This document shows, piece after piece, positions 37,071-48,977 of a DNA stretch of 64,000 nt. The stretch is from Delphinus delphis. Its lineage: Eukaryota; Chordata; Mammalia; Artiodactyla; Delphinidae. Position 1 is the first letter of the stretch. Every line of letters starts with the position of its first letter. The notes under the pieces were generated by a model. That model ran no database searches. It was not told where the DNA came from and worked only from the letters and a program-made list of their open reading frames with translations. Where the stretch lies: assembly GCF_949987515.2 (NCBI RefSeq), contig NC_082692.2:89351488-89415487 (forward strand), read 5' to 3'. Position numbers and translations under genes: made by a program.

Positions 37071-38589
37071 GCCTGCCTCCTACTTGTTTCTGTTGAATTG
37101 CCTGCTCTCCCATCTCAGCATAGAATTCTGAGACCAGAAATGTTGCTGGATTTACTAAGATTATGTAACTGGTTACTGGCAGTGGTGGACTGTCTCTGAG
37201 CCCTTTGGATTCCTGGTCCTATGATGTTTTCACTGGGCCAGTCTGCCCATGGGGAACCTCTGCAGAAGGTACTGCTCCTTTCCTCTAAGAATGCTTTTCA
37301 CATCCTCCTGTTATTCCCTCCCTACTGTTCACAGGTCACAATACCCTTACCTATATCTGGATATAAATTAGAATACAGTTTTGTCTCAAGTCACCAAAAT
37401 TTAGAGGGTGGAAAATATAAAACAATACTTTTAAAAGAGTAGGCATACTTTATCCTGGCTGACTCCAGGAAAGTTAATTAAGCTCTCGGAGCCTCACGTT
37501 TTGTTTTTCTTGGTAATTAAAAAAAAAAATCAAAATGAGACATTTTATTTGAGAAAGCACTTTTCACACTATATATCAATTTACAAAAGTGGGGTACTAT
37601 TTATATAAACATGAGAGCCAGGTATTGGAAGGCAGTTTAGGTCCTATTAGTAAGAAGGCAGGAAGCAGGCATGAACTGGGGGAAATCTGAGATAACATCT
37701 TAATACCCTGCTTTTGGGGAAGTGTATCGTCAGGTCAGCAGATGACTTTTTTTTTCCTTACCTACAATAGCCATCTCCAAAGGTGAAAGAATGAGCAAAG
37801 GGCTGGGGAATGAGGTCTGTCCCCCGTGCCCCAGGCCACAGCATCTTTCCTCTCGGGGACCATGTATTTAGCAAGAGTAACACACTCAGCAGAAAGCCTG
37901 ATCCGCATTTCTGCAACTTCAAAAAGCCAAGGAATGGGGCACTTAAGAGACCAAGGTTCAATGCCATTCCCTGTTGCCAAATGAGTTATTTTTTTCTCTC
38001 TCTCCTTTTTATTTTTCTTATTTTAGAAATTCTAGCTTCTCAATAGCAGAGGAATTTCCCAGTTTTACAGCGACAGTGTTGACAGGCAACTGCATTTTCC
38101 TCCAGAGATGACTCCTATTTCTGTGAGGTCAGGACTGCCAACAGGAGCACATATCAGGGGACAGGTTGATGGAAGAGAAGGCAAAAGGTCCAATTGTCCA
38201 GGGGCTGGGGACCATGAACCTTAGCCAAAGGGAAGAGAATGGAATCAGTGTACATCCTGCTATGAGTACTCACTATTTCTTTCCTCTTTCCTTCCTTAAT
38301 AGATAGCCTTGGAAGAACGTGTGTTCTTTCTCAGCAGAGAGCTTACAATTGCATAGCTTTAATGTATTCATGACAATATGAATATATAGATAATATTTTG
38401 ATAATTCTTTCCAGGTAGATCAGAAAATTCACACATTCATGCATTTTAAAAAGATACAACATTATGTGTGGTCAGAAAATCGCTGATTGACATGAAAGTG
38501 ATTAAAATCTAGCCCATTTCCCTGATCAGTTATGTAGGAGACAGAAACATTAGTCATATAATCCCTTATGCATATCTTGGGCTTTTTTC
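37071..38589. other. No gene seen
   Basis: Several short overlapping open frames near 37760-38046 have no recognisable product. No firm repeat call was made. Confidence 0.4.
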
Positions 38590-38770
38590 AATTTAGAGAG
38601 CTCTTTTAAATCCTCTTTTAGTTGATCCTTATAAAAATTTGGAGCGGTCAGTAGGACAGATATTACTGTCCCAACATAAAAACAGAGGTTACAAGACTTA
38701 GATCACATAGCTAGCTGTTGGCAGAGTTGGGACTTCGATACCATCGCATTTCTGGTCCAGGGCTCTTTTC
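38590..38770 (+). mobile_element. MIR SINE
   Basis: TTGATCCTTATAAAAATTTGG, CACATAGCTAGCTGTTGGCAG and AGAGTTGGGACTTCGATACC match the MIR 3' half. Confidence 0.75.
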
Positions 38771-39101
38771 TCTCTATTAGGTTTGTGTTCTATGGAGCAT
38801 TCTTTCACTCTAGGGTAAACACTGAAGAAAACAGAGTCCCAGGATCACGGAAGTCTAAGAAACAGTACGTACCCTTCTCCTCAGATTCTATAATGTGCAT
38901 TAGAAGAGTAGAGACACTGAGAAATCCTGCAGGAAAGAACTTGTTCACCTTATTTAACCTTGCATTTTGCATAGTATTTGACTACATGCTACTTTTTTTT
39001 TAAGTCCAAAAAGCACACTGTGGGAAACCTTGCATTGTGCCATATAGATTCATAACAGTTCAGGTTATTCACAATGAAGGAGGAATCTTCCCTTTGCAAC
39101 T

Positions 39102-39128
39102 CTGATAGGAAGAGATCTTTCCTATCAG
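39102..39128. repeat. Perfect 10-bp inverted repeat
   Basis: CTGATAGGAA at 39102-39111 and its exact reverse complement TTCCTATCAG at 39119-39128, with a 7-nt spacer. Transcribed, it would form a short hairpin. No known RNA family was recognised. Confidence 0.8.
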
Positions 39129-39239
39129 AAATATGTTTGCTCAGAAATTAGAACTGAATCTCCCAGGACTGGCTTTAGGCAAAATTGTAAAGTTTGTAAG
39201 ATTGGCCATTGTGGAGGAAAGCAAAGGTTCAGGATCGGA

Positions 39240-39470
39240 ACAGATACTGGTCAGATGAGAAACTTTTCTGCCATTTATTAGCTGGGCACACCTTTGCACA
39301 AATATTTACCCCTCCAAGTTTTAGTATCCTCACCCATTAAAGGAAAGCAATCATTTTACACACCTTATAGGACTGCTGTAAAGATTAAATGAGACAATGT
39401 ACATACAGTCCTTGACATAGAGCCTGGTAACTGGTCAGTATTCAAAAACTAATATTATTAATACTTTTGT
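39240..39470 (+). mobile_element. MIR SINE
   Basis: CTGCCATTTATTAGCTGGGC, AGGACTGCTGTAAAGATTAAATGAGAC, described by its 'GTAAAGATTAAATGAGACAA' core, and GACATAGAGCCTGGTAACTGG follow the MIR consensus in order. Confidence 0.8.
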
Positions 39471-39760
39471 TGTTAATCTTCCCTTTCAGACAGTCTGCCG
39501 GTATCCCATTCATTCTCTTCCTCCTCCTATTTTTCTATCCTGTCCAAAAGGACTGCAGTCCAGAAGGACTGCTTCCAGCTATCTCACCTAGCTAATGTAG
39601 GACAGAAGTGGCAATACACCGCCTTCAGAGATCAGGCAGGTGATATGAGACTAAGGTGGGCTGCATCTTAGACGAACTGGGTCTATTGTCTAAACTGAGG
39701 CAAATGATATTAAAGGGCCAAGCACTGCTGATGCTTGTTGTTAATGCCTTTTAAAGGTGT

Positions 39761-40380
39761 TGTTACTGATACCAAGCAGGGCCCTGTGAGGCTCCTATGC
39801 ACAAAAAGCTTTCTGTGTCCCCCAGTTCTTTGATTATAAGAAATAGGCTTTATTCAGCCTCCATGACCTTCCCTGAGTTCCAACGGGCAGGTTCAAGCAG
39901 CTGTTATTAGGGAAGGGAAGGGACAGAGACAGGGGAGAAACAAACAATAGTGTCACCTTGGGGCAAGGTCCTGTTCCCCATCAAGGGATACACACAACAA
40001 TATCTTTAAGCTGTTTTGTAGATACTGAAACCCCCATCAGGTGAGTGAAGTTAACAGTTAACGAAGGTATGCTGCCCACAAGCATGTAGACCCCAGACCA
40101 GTTGAAACCAGGAGGTTGATGATGCTGACTCCCACTTACCTCACCACCAACCAGTCAGAAGAATGCCCATGAGCTGATCACACCCTCTTTGAACCATTAC
40201 TATAGAACTTCTCACTACCCTCTCCAAGTGGGGACACACAGCTTTGCTGGCACTAGCCTGCTGTGGCCCCTTTTGCCTGGCAAAGCAATAAAGCTATTCT
40301 TTTCTACTTCACCCAAAACTCTGTCTCCAAGATTTAATTCAGTGTTGGGGTACAGAGGCTGGATTCGGCTTCTCAACCAT
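39761..40380 (+). mobile_element. Solo LTR of an endogenous retrovirus (class I type)
   Basis: The element starts near TGTTACTGATACCAAGCAGG. It has a TATA-like ACTATAGAACTTCTC near 40199, the polyadenylation signal CAATAAAGCTATTCTTTTCT near 40286, and a U5-like CTGTCTCCAAGATTTAATTC ending near 40380. Its length of about 620 bp suits a gammaretrovirus-type LTR. No gag, pol or env remains nearby, so it is a solo LTR formed by recombination. TGATACCAAG recurs at 39767-39776 and 40398-40407, the second copy lying just outside the LTR. Confidence 0.75.
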
Positions 40381-40547
40381 GTAGAAATGTGAACCATTGA
40401 TACCAAGTCTTCAGATACTTAAAAAGAAGCCAGAATGTTCCTTTTTATTCTGGTTTCCCAATTTTCAAGTGTTTTTCTAGGGGAATGCAGCTTTTGGACC
40501 ACCACCTAATGATCCCTGGTACAGAGGATTTTCAGTTTCCTGCTCCT

Positions 40548-41240
40548 ATACAGAAATAAAAGATACAAGTTTAGAAGGGCTTAAGAGGTCATCTAGCTTA
40601 ACGTTCTACTTGGTGCAGAAATGCCCTCTATAATATTCCAGAGAAATTGTCATCTAGCTGCTCCTTCTATATGCCTAGTCATGAAGAACTTGGTATCTCA
40701 TGGAGAAACCACTTTTCTCTTTGTATGCACAATCTCACTGAATCCTTATATAAACCCATGCAGTAGATAGTACTTTTTCCATTGTCATTATCATAAAACT
40801 AAGGCTCAGAGATGGTATTTTACTTCCTCTAAAGTCACAAAGCTATTAAGTGACTGTAAGTTTTGAGATACAAACCTAGAAAGTCTAGGTTTCAAAGCCA
40901 GTGCACTTAACCACTGGCTGGACAATTCTACTTGTTAAAATGCTCTGGGCTGATATTAAGCTGAAATTTGCTGCCCTGAAATGTCTACTCTTTGGTCCCA
41001 GTTCCGCTCTCCTGAGACACAAATAATAAGTCTAATCCTTCTTCCACAACACAGCCCTTCAAACATTTGAAGATGGTTCTCCTCTGCCTGCTAAATCCTC
41101 TCTTCCCCAGGCTAAGCATACTCATTTTTTTCCAGTGACCCTCATAAGCTCCCAGCCACTTCATCATCCTCACCCTGCTCCCTAGGAGAGGCTTTCAATT
41201 TGTCAAAATTTCTCTTAAGCCTTGATGTTGAGAAGAGAAT
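40548..41240 (-). mobile_element. L3/CR1 LINE, split by a MIR
   Basis: AGAGGTCATCTAGCTTAACG, CCTCTATAATATTCCAGAGAAA and GTCATCTAGCTGCTCC belong to the CR1-like L3 family in reverse. After an inserted MIR the same consensus resumes with CAATTCTACTTGTTAAAATG, AAGTCTAATCCTTCTTCCAC, CAGCCCTTCAAACATTTGAAG and CCCAGGCTAAGCATAC. L3 was active long before placental radiation, so this is among the oldest recognisable elements here. Confidence 0.75.
40722..40920 (+). mobile_element. MIR SINE nested in L3/CR1
   Basis: AATCTCACTGAATCCTTATA, AAAACTAAGGCTCAGAGATGG, CAAAGCTATTAAGTGACTG and CCAGTGCACTTAACCACTGG are a typical MIR 3' half. The L3 text is interrupted exactly here. Confidence 0.8.
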
Positions 41241-42172
41241 ACAATCTCCCTATGTGGTTACATAAGTGCACGTTAAGGTAGAAATAGCACATTCCTTGTT
41301 TTGGACACTATGCTTTTATTAATGCAACCTCAGTTACATCTGATTTTCAGCAACTATGTCAAAAGATAAGCAAATATTGAATGTTGGCCTAGAATCACCC
41401 CATATTGTGTTTGTTTTTCTAACTTGAAATTATGTAAAGTCTCTTTTCCCCATGCTGCTCCTATGCTGAATAAATAGATCAATGTTTTAAACCTAAAACT
41501 TAATATGTACTCTTATTAAATACCATCTTATTAGATTTAGATATTGTTTTGGCCTATACCAATCTGTTTTGCTTTGTTTTCCTTTAATTTGACAAATTTA
41601 GTAAAGCAGAAAAAAAGAAAATTTTCCCCCAGTCTGACTGCTTTTTCTTAAGCACATAAAGAAGTAATTTTTTTTTCCTCTGATGCTCTAATACTGCTCC
41701 CAAATAAGCTTATTTATATTCCCCCAAACAAAACAAACGAACAAAATGCTTCGTATGCATAGTTGTTTCAGTAGGATCTTGCTATAAATATTCTTGTTTT
41801 CTTTAGTCCTTTTTTAAATTTGGAATACATGAAGAAGCAAAAAGAGTGAAAAGAAAACTAATCCACTTCTTACTGTTAAACTTATCTATGTATGATATAT
41901 GTATATCATATACATTATAATATATATCATATAGGTAACATAGATATCAGTAGCAAAATTCAGAAATATTTAGATTAAAAAGAATGGGGCAAATGACTAT
42001 ACTCCATTTGTTTTAATCAAGATATTTCTGAATTATATTTCTGAATATATCTTGTATCTGATATACTCACTCTCCCTCCCAGCTTCTTGTCATTCCAGAG
42101 GTTACTCAAATATTCAGTAGGCTTGGGCTGATAACTTCCCACTAGAAACTTCTCTCCATGCCATTCTTTAGA
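41241..42172. other. No gene seen; contains AT-rich imperfect palindrome
   Basis: ATCTATGT at about 41884 pairs with ACATAGAT ending near 41949, enclosing ATATATCAT-type sequence that is also largely self-complementary. No exon was recognised. Confidence 0.45.
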
Positions 42173-42394
42173 TAGGGGTTGGTAAATTGTGGCCTTGGAT
42201 TAAATGCTACCCTTGATCACTTTTTTGTAAATAAAGTTTTATTAGAACACAGCCACTCCCATTTGTTAATGTCTTGTCTATGGCTGCATTTTTGCTACAA
42301 CAGTCCTGTTTAGTAGTGGCAACAGAGGCCGAATGATTTGTAAAAGTGAAAGTTATTTCCTATCTGATTCTTACAGAAAAATTTCCCAACTCCC
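42173..42394. mobile_element. hAT-Charlie-type MITE (MER3-like, name tentative)
   Basis: AGGGGTTGGTAAATTGTGG starts the element, and TTTGTAAATAAAGTTTTATT, AACACAGCCACTCCCATTTG and GTCTATGGCTGCATTT follow a well-known non-autonomous hAT family. A second copy lies in the opposite orientation at 45841-46079. No transposase is present. Confidence 0.7.
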
Positions 42395-42489
42395 TTCTGC
42401 TTTGGTGCTTGGTTTGCAGTATGTCCATCTTATTATTCAACCCATTACTGAGAACTGAAACTGGCATAATTCCCTATCCCTGTGTTAAA

Positions 42490-42838
42490 TGATACTGAAA
42501 GCAAAGTAATTTAGTTATTTGCTTTAGGAAGTATTCACTTCTATAGGATAAAACTTTCATTTCAAGAACAACATCAAGACCTACATCAAGAGTCTAACCA
42601 CATGGCGCCCATCAATCTAAAGCTATTACACCATGAACTCTGCCTATTTCTAGTCAGTTCTTCATCTTGCAAGATCAACCTTAAAATCACTCAGCTCAGG
42701 CCATAAAATCCTATAAATATAATCCATAACTTCCCCTTCTGAGGTAGTACTAAGACTATTTCAACTTATAGTCTCTCTTTCTGTAGTAAGTCTAATAAAG
42801 TTAGGTTTGCCTGAACAGCAAATATTTCTTGTCACCGT
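42490..42838 (+). mobile_element. Possible old solo LTR
   Basis: TCTTTCTGTAGTAAGTCTAATAAAGTTAGG, described by its 'AAGTCTAATAAAGTTAGG' polyadenylation-like core near 42788, and GCCTGAACAGC resemble the 3' part of an LTR. CCTATAAATATAATCC near 42711 could be a TATA box. The 5' end is undefined and no duplication was found, so the call is weak. Confidence 0.3.
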
Positions 42839-42929
42839 TTTCAGAGATGAGAGTTGACATTACAAATCCTCCAAACTACATTATCACCCACCCTGATTCT
42901 CTTAGTCTGATTAACAGAGATACCAACAG

Positions 42930-43090
42930 CATTTCTATGAGATATAATTACCTGCATTTTTCAGTTGGGAAAATAGGCTCACAGAGGCTGAAGCTATACT
43001 TAGGTGACAGGTCCAGTGTCACAGATCAAAAAGGGCAGGCAGTAGGGAGGACTCTCTATCAGGGATCTGCCCTCAGGTCTCACTCTAGGT
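42930..43090 (+). mobile_element. MIR SINE fragment
   Basis: CTGCATTTTTCAGTTGGGAAAATAGGCTCACAGAGG, described by its 'AAATAGGCTCACAGAGG' core, and AGGTGACAGGTCCAGTGTCACAG follow the MIR 3' half. Confidence 0.65.
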
Positions 43091-43166
43091 CACGAACTGA
43101 ATAGGGATAATTATTTACTCCTTTGAAGCCTCAGTTTCCTCCCCTACAAAAGCAATATTATCTCTA

Positions 43167-43592
43167 CACAGATGGACCCCAACGTATGATGTTTCAAATT
43201 CAACTTTACTTTGAATTTTGAACCCTGATCTTCTCCCAGGTTAGCAATATGCTGTAGGCTTCTATCTCATGATGCTGGGCAGCTACGGCTCCCAGTCAGT
43301 CCCCCAATCACATAGGTAAACAACTGATACAACAATTCTGTTTTTCACTTTCAATACAATATTCAACATATTACAAGAGATATTCAATGCTTTACTATAA
43401 AAGAGGATTTGGGTTAGATGATTTTGCCCAGCTGTAGGCTAATGTAAATGTTCTGAACATGTTTAAAGTAGGCTAGATTAAGCTATGCTGCTCAGTAGGT
43501 TAGGTGTATTAAATGCATTGTTGAATTACGATATTTTCAACTTATATTGGGGTTATTGGTGCATAACCCCATTGTAAATCGAGGAAGATCTG
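43167..43592. mobile_element. Tigger/pogo-like MITE, copy 2
   Basis: It has the same internal landmarks as the copy at 12922-13403, in the same orientation: TTTTTCACTTTCAATACAATATTCAA, described by its 'TTTTTCACTTTCA' core, GATGATTTTGCCCAGCTGTAGG, TAGGTTAGGTGTATTAAATGC and TTTTCAACTTATA. TA flanks both ends. It is more complete near its middle than copy 1 and has no transposase. Confidence 0.75.
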
Positions 43593-44675
43593 TACTTTCT
43601 TTCAATTCTGAAATTCATTGAAAGGATGATTTCTTATCACTTAGAAAACTAATTTCTTCACATTGGTCTCTTTCAGCAAGACTCCACTGCCTCAAGCAAA
43701 AGCCATATGAGATAGACTATTGATGACTAGGTTAAGTTGTACAGCTTGGTTTCGCTAATAAGAAAATGTGTAGAAATGATTCTAACTATTTTCATAACAA
43801 ACATATTTGCATTTATTTCATGCTGTTAACAACTTAACATGTAATCATGTCTCCTCGAAGAAAAGAAGGAATGTTTCTTCTACGACTGCATTAAACACGC
43901 TGTGTTATATCTTTCTGCTAATCTATCATCTATTATGACTGCCTATTTTGAGAGCTGGCATAACAATTATCATAAGTGATTGCATTATATTCTGAAAACA
44001 AAGACTGTGATGGCATAATTTATCTTGCTACTTTGCCTGACTTAAAGGCAGTTGGGGTTTCCTAGTCTAAATCAGATTTTTCAGATCATAAATATTTCAT
44101 TTTTTAATTTATTATTGATTTAGTTTGATAGTAAATAACTCCATGAATGCTGAGGTTGGAAATCTGTTGTAAAATTATTAAGCATCTTCCCTTCTATCTG
44201 GCCACAGATTTTTATCATACTGAAATAAAACAGTGGGGCTACCTGAAGAAAATGGATTTGAGATTTTTAATTTATCTAGTGCAGTTAATTAAGTGGTCAA
44301 TTAAAAACAAAAGGGCAATTAGTGCTGAGCACATTTGTTCTGATGATGAACATGCCATCTGAAAATGGATCTTAATCTCTGCTATGAAATTCTTCAATGT
44401 CAAAGCAATGTTGCTATAAGTAGAGGAAGAATAAGCCCATTAGGAGTAATGCACTTGCAATAATGATTTCCTTTCATGTTAAAGCAGCACAGTTAATACA
44501 CATAGAGAGAAGCTGGCAATATTTTAAGTAATATTCCTCCACTGGTCATTATATTACCCTGTATTTATAGTAACCATTAAAGCCAATGAGTAGTTGCTTC
44601 TTTTTCCTACTACCAAAGTGAGAAAATCATTTCAGATAATGCAAAAAGGGCAAGAAATAGGTACAATATGTAATA
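43593..44675. other. No gene seen; repeat-free AT-rich stretch
   Basis: More than 1 kb without a recognised repeat. It holds several TAATTA/TTAATTAAG-type cores near 44285-44330. It could contain non-coding regulatory DNA, but there is no direct proof. Confidence 0.35.
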
Positions 44676-44915
44676 GACCTGAGGATTTTTTTTTTTTTTT
44701 TTTTTTTTTTGCTGTACGCGGGCCTCACTGCTGGGGCCCCTCCCGATGCGGAGCACAGGCTCTGGACGCGCAGGCTCAGCGGCCATGGCTCACGGGCCCA
44801 GCGGCTCCGCGGCATGCGGGATCCTCCCGTACCGGGGCACGAACCCGCGTCCCCTGCATCGGCAGGTGGACTCTCAACCACTGCGCCACCAGGGAAGCCC
44901 GACCTGAGGATTTTT
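44676..44915 (-). mobile_element. CHR-type cetacean SINE with 15-bp target-site duplication
   Basis: The duplication GACCTGAGGATTTTT lies at 44676-44690 and 44901-44915. Between them are a poly-T tail and the reversed SINE body, GCTGTACGCGGGCC to CCAGGGAAGCCC (44711-44900). Many CpGs are intact, so this is one of the younger insertions. Open frames across it are SINE-derived and meaningless. Confidence 0.95.
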
Positions 44916-45840
44916 ATACACTGTATGTACCGATTAACAAAATTGTCTGTCACCCAAATTGGTATCACATAGATGTATCTACAGACATTAAAGAGCATCA
45001 AGTTGAGACAGTTAGACAAGAATAGCTCCCCATGTTTTTCTTCTGTCATTCAATGTGATGTGTTAGGTTATCTTAGGCATTCTCTGTAGCTTGTAAGTGT
45101 AGTTATTGAGTACCAAGTAGAATCCTTCATGAGCCCCTTTCAAAGGCTTGTTACAAAACTGTACGTGCACATCCACCCACCGTTTTGTTTAAGCAAATGT
45201 TGCTAGTTCTCAGTGCAAAGAGAAGTTGGAAGGTACTTTTGTCAAAGCTAAACAGCACAGATGCATTCCATCTCTCTTTTGGTAGCACCCATTGTCTCCC
45301 ATGTCTGCTGGACACACCACAATTTAACCTGGCAACAACCTCCCAGAATTACTCTATTACCTAAAGTCGAGCCAATACTTAACTTCCTAATCATTCCTGG
45401 TTTACAAGCATTTGTAGCACATTCATAGACTGACGAATGGTTTTATGGCCACGAAACAGATTGAGTGATGGCTTTCTACTTGAAAACAAAATGGGTTATT
45501 CTGAACCAAATGAAGGAAACGTTTGTGTTGTGTGGGTTAAGAACAATCAGTCTTAGGTACAAACTCACAGTCCCAGCAATCATCTCTAAACTCTTCTCTC
45601 CTGTGCCATCTGGGGGGGGGGGGTCAGATGCTGATTGGGGACACGTGGTAAGAAGATATCCTATTAAGGTACGATACAGTCCGAAGCTACTTCAAAATCA
45701 AGACCCATTTATTTTTTCTGTTAAACGTGCAATTCTTACTGAGTATGTATGTATACATGGGGTTAGAGAAATAGAGTTCCACATTCCTTTACCTGAAATT
45801 TTCACAGCCAAATGTTTTTAGACTTTAGAATATATTAGAC
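44916..45840. other. No gene seen; contains poly-G run
   Basis: A run of about ten G lies at 45612-45622. An open frame of 118 codons at 45465-45821 crosses it and has no recognisable product. No exon was called. Confidence 0.4.
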
Positions 45841-46079
45841 CAGAGATCAGCAACAGAACTTCCAGAAGCCCTAAGGTTATAACGGGCCAGATAGTAAATA
45901 TTTTCACTTTTGAGGGCCATATGGTCTCTGGCACAACTACTCAACTCTGCATTTGTAGCACAAAGGCAACCACAGACAGTACATAAATAAATAGGTATGC
46001 TGGGTTCCAGTGAAACTTTACTTACAAAAACAGGCAGGAGACTGAATTTGGTCAGAAGACTTCAGTTTGCTGATCCCTA
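45841..46079. mobile_element. hAT-Charlie-type MITE, opposite orientation
   Basis: The ends AGAGATCAGCAA and TTGCTGATCCCT are terminal inverted repeats. GGGCCAGATAGTAAATATTTTC and CAACTACTCAACTCTGC match the reverse complement of the family seen at 42173-42394. Confidence 0.72.
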
Positions 46080-47034
46080 CTTTGGTCTTTAGAAAGGCAA
46101 TGTTCAAATTTACATGTATTTAGACAATACCTTCAGTGGGCTGAACAGCTCTATCATCAACCAACACTTTCTGTTCAACAGCAAAACCTAAATATTCATG
46201 CTAAGTTAGATGAAACAGAATAAACAACCTCACATTAATTTGGTACAGATTTTACCACCAAATTAATTTTGCCACTCAACTTACAAGGGATTTCAACTTT
46301 CAGAGATTTAAAAAAAATTGGGGGGGGCGATTACAAGAAAGAGATTGTGTACCTACACATATTCTTGTGTTGAAGTGTTTGAAATTGTTACTTTTGCACT
46401 GAGAAATTCCATGAGAGGAAAAAGAAACACATATGGTCTGGAGGGGACAAGCTTGTCCAGTAATAATAGAACAATAACCTCAGCAGCTGGGTTATGAACC
46501 AAGACACCCACTTCTTCAGGCCAAAATGATATTTAAAGATTGCATGGTTTATAAACCTCATCTAAAACAAAGTGCTGGTGATGCATTTTTGAAACTTTTT
46601 TAGAGCTTCGGGAAGTTCTTTTAAGTTAAGTTTATATACTGGCCTCCTTTATTTTGCCTCAAGCAATCTTTAGGATTCTAGGAACCTAGAAATAATTCCT
46701 GTGGCTATTTTGCGTGTCAGTGCCCAGCATAAATTTTAGCTACTGAATATTTCTATCCCTTTTTCCTGTGAGTAAATAACCAGACTCTTCTTATCTAGAT
46801 TGTTCTCATTGAGCCAGTGTATTCTCCTTCCTCAGGCAATTTAAACTTTTACAAATGGAACTTTTACAAATGGCAACTGATGCATAAATATTAGCTATTT
46901 AGGCTATCTTTATACAGCACTGCAAAATAAAATATCTCTTGGACTTGGCCCTCATTAGAGGATGTTGATAAGCAATCAGATGATAAAGGAAAAAATGTGC
47001 TATGAAGTTAGATACCTGGTTGAATCAAACAATC
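46080..47034. other. No gene seen; 15-bp perfect tandem duplication
   Basis: AACTTTTACAAATGG is repeated exactly twice at 46844-46873. Poly-G near 46321-46326. No exon was recognised. Confidence 0.45.
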
Positions 47035-47205
47035 TTCGATTATCAGAGCTGGAAGAAATCTAAGGGTGATCTCTAGGTCAAACCCTTCCTTTTTCATAGG
47101 AGGAAGCTGACAATCATTGTGATTATAAATGAAACACCCAATATTAATAAGCTGGTTAAGAGAAAGACAGTAGTAGAAGCAAAGTCTCTAGATTCCCAGT
47201 TTAGT
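47035..47205 (+). mobile_element. MIR-family SINE fragment
   Basis: GATTATCAGAGCTGGAAGAAATC, described by its 'AGAGCTGGAAGAAATC' core, CTAGGTCAAACCCTTCC and ATAGGAGGAAGCTGACAATC follow a MIR-like consensus with strong divergence. Confidence 0.5.
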
Positions 47206-48559
47206 CTTTTTCTTGATAATACTAGATTGGTTGGTTGTCAAATACAAACCAGACACTTACTTACTGAATACCTATGAGCTCTACATTACATGCCATACCA
47301 TGTATTAGGAGCAAGCATTACATACAGCTTTATCTTCAAGATAATGTACAACAATGCTGGCAATATAATGGAGTCTTTGATAAATACGAGGCTCAAGGGG
47401 TATATATCATGTCAGTTTGCACTGGAGTCTTTAAGAAAAACTTTATATAAATTCAGGCTGAAAAATGAATACACTAGTCAGATGATTTTGTTTGCAAGAG
47501 ACAAAAAAAATTACAACCCAAACTGGATCGGGCAAAGAGTTTGTCTTATTCACTCACATCTGGGAATTCCAGATCTTAAGCATGGCATTTCATAATGTCA
47601 TGATATCAGCTATGACTACAGGTTCTTTAGATGGAGGAACACAACATAATAACACTCAGATATGTGAAACTGGGATATAGGAAGCAAAACTCTTGTTTCC
47701 TACAGATCCAAATGAGAGAAGGGGTATTCACAGAAGTATACCCAGGGACAGGATAATAGCAAGCTGGGACTTATGTATGACAAGTATGTATGGACAGGAT
47801 AAGAGCAGCTAATGTATGGCAAGTGAGGTAGTGTTAGCTAAGTTTCGAGGGCATCCTTGAGATTGAGTATTTTGAATAATTCTGTCAGCCCTAGGAAGAA
47901 GGGCCATTCCTGGTTGTTAGGTAACTGGAGGCCTCTGGAAATTGCTTTGTGTGCATTATAACCCAGAAGTGTCAGGGCCTGATAAGGGAAGAAGTTGGGG
48001 TGGGGACTCAGCAAACTATCTGCTAAGGGGAGTTGAGAGTTTTTAGCCATGCTTTCAAAATTGGGTCAAGACAGGACTTGCAAAATTTTGTATTACATTG
48101 GATCAACAGATTATATCTTAACAACTTTACTGTCTTAGTATTATTGACAAATGTCTTGGCTTTGTTGTCACTGGTTTGGCTTAGGCTACATGCCCATCCT
48201 TTTACAAAACATTGTAGCCAGGGGAATGAATTCCTGATTGACATAGCCCTGGTCACATCCTCATCCCTGGAGCTAGGAGGTGAAAGAAATCTCACTCTCA
48301 TTATATGGACTGAGGGTGTTTAGGGAGATGGTTCCTAAAAAAACAAAAACAAAGACAAAAACAAAAAAAAAACACAGAGCTTTTATCAGAAGAAGGGGGA
48401 AGAATTGTTTGGTCGGAAAAAATAATGAATGCCCATCAGATAAATGGGTAATTATAAGTTTTTACTTTTTACTCTACCCCTTCCATTCTCCACATCAGCT
48501 AGTGATGTCTGTACAATGTATATTAAATTCAGTCTGTCCTGCTTAAAAATCCTCATTAT
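47206..48559. other. No gene; probably an unidentified old repeat plus unique sequence
   Basis: About 47470-48330 reads like an old interspersed element (TTTGTTTGCAAGAGACAAAA start, CAAGCTGGG and CTCAGCAAACTATCTGCTAAGG segments), but I cannot name the family. An A-rich CAAAAA tract lies at 48338-48376. Open frames here have no recognisable product. Confidence 0.35.
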
Positions 48560-48936
48560 AATGTGGAAGTACAACATCCATACTCGTCAACATGGCCCAC
48601 AGTTTAACCTATTTGTCCTTCTCCAACCTTGTCCTTCTGAATAGCAAACTGGATCTTTGTCAGGTCTTTGAAAATGCAAACTCAGGCCTGCTTCAGGACC
48701 TTGTCACGCTCTCTCCCTTTTGCTTAGACAGCTAGTAGTCTCCTTCTACATCTTACCTATCTTAATCCCTGCTCTCCTATGCTCCCTACCTCATGTACAT
48801 GTACTCTTTGCCTGGCTAAAGCATACTCATTTTTCAAGCCTCCGTTCAAAAATACTACTTGAACCCCACCTCATAGATCTCATTTGCACTTGTTTTCTTC
48901 AAAGTATTACCATATTTACCACACCTAACTATTTAT

Positions 48937-48977
<41 letters not shown>

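Noticed and set aside
44594..45025. 143-codon open frame
   Set aside because: It is read across a SINE and its poly-T (Phe-run), so it is an artefact of the insertion.
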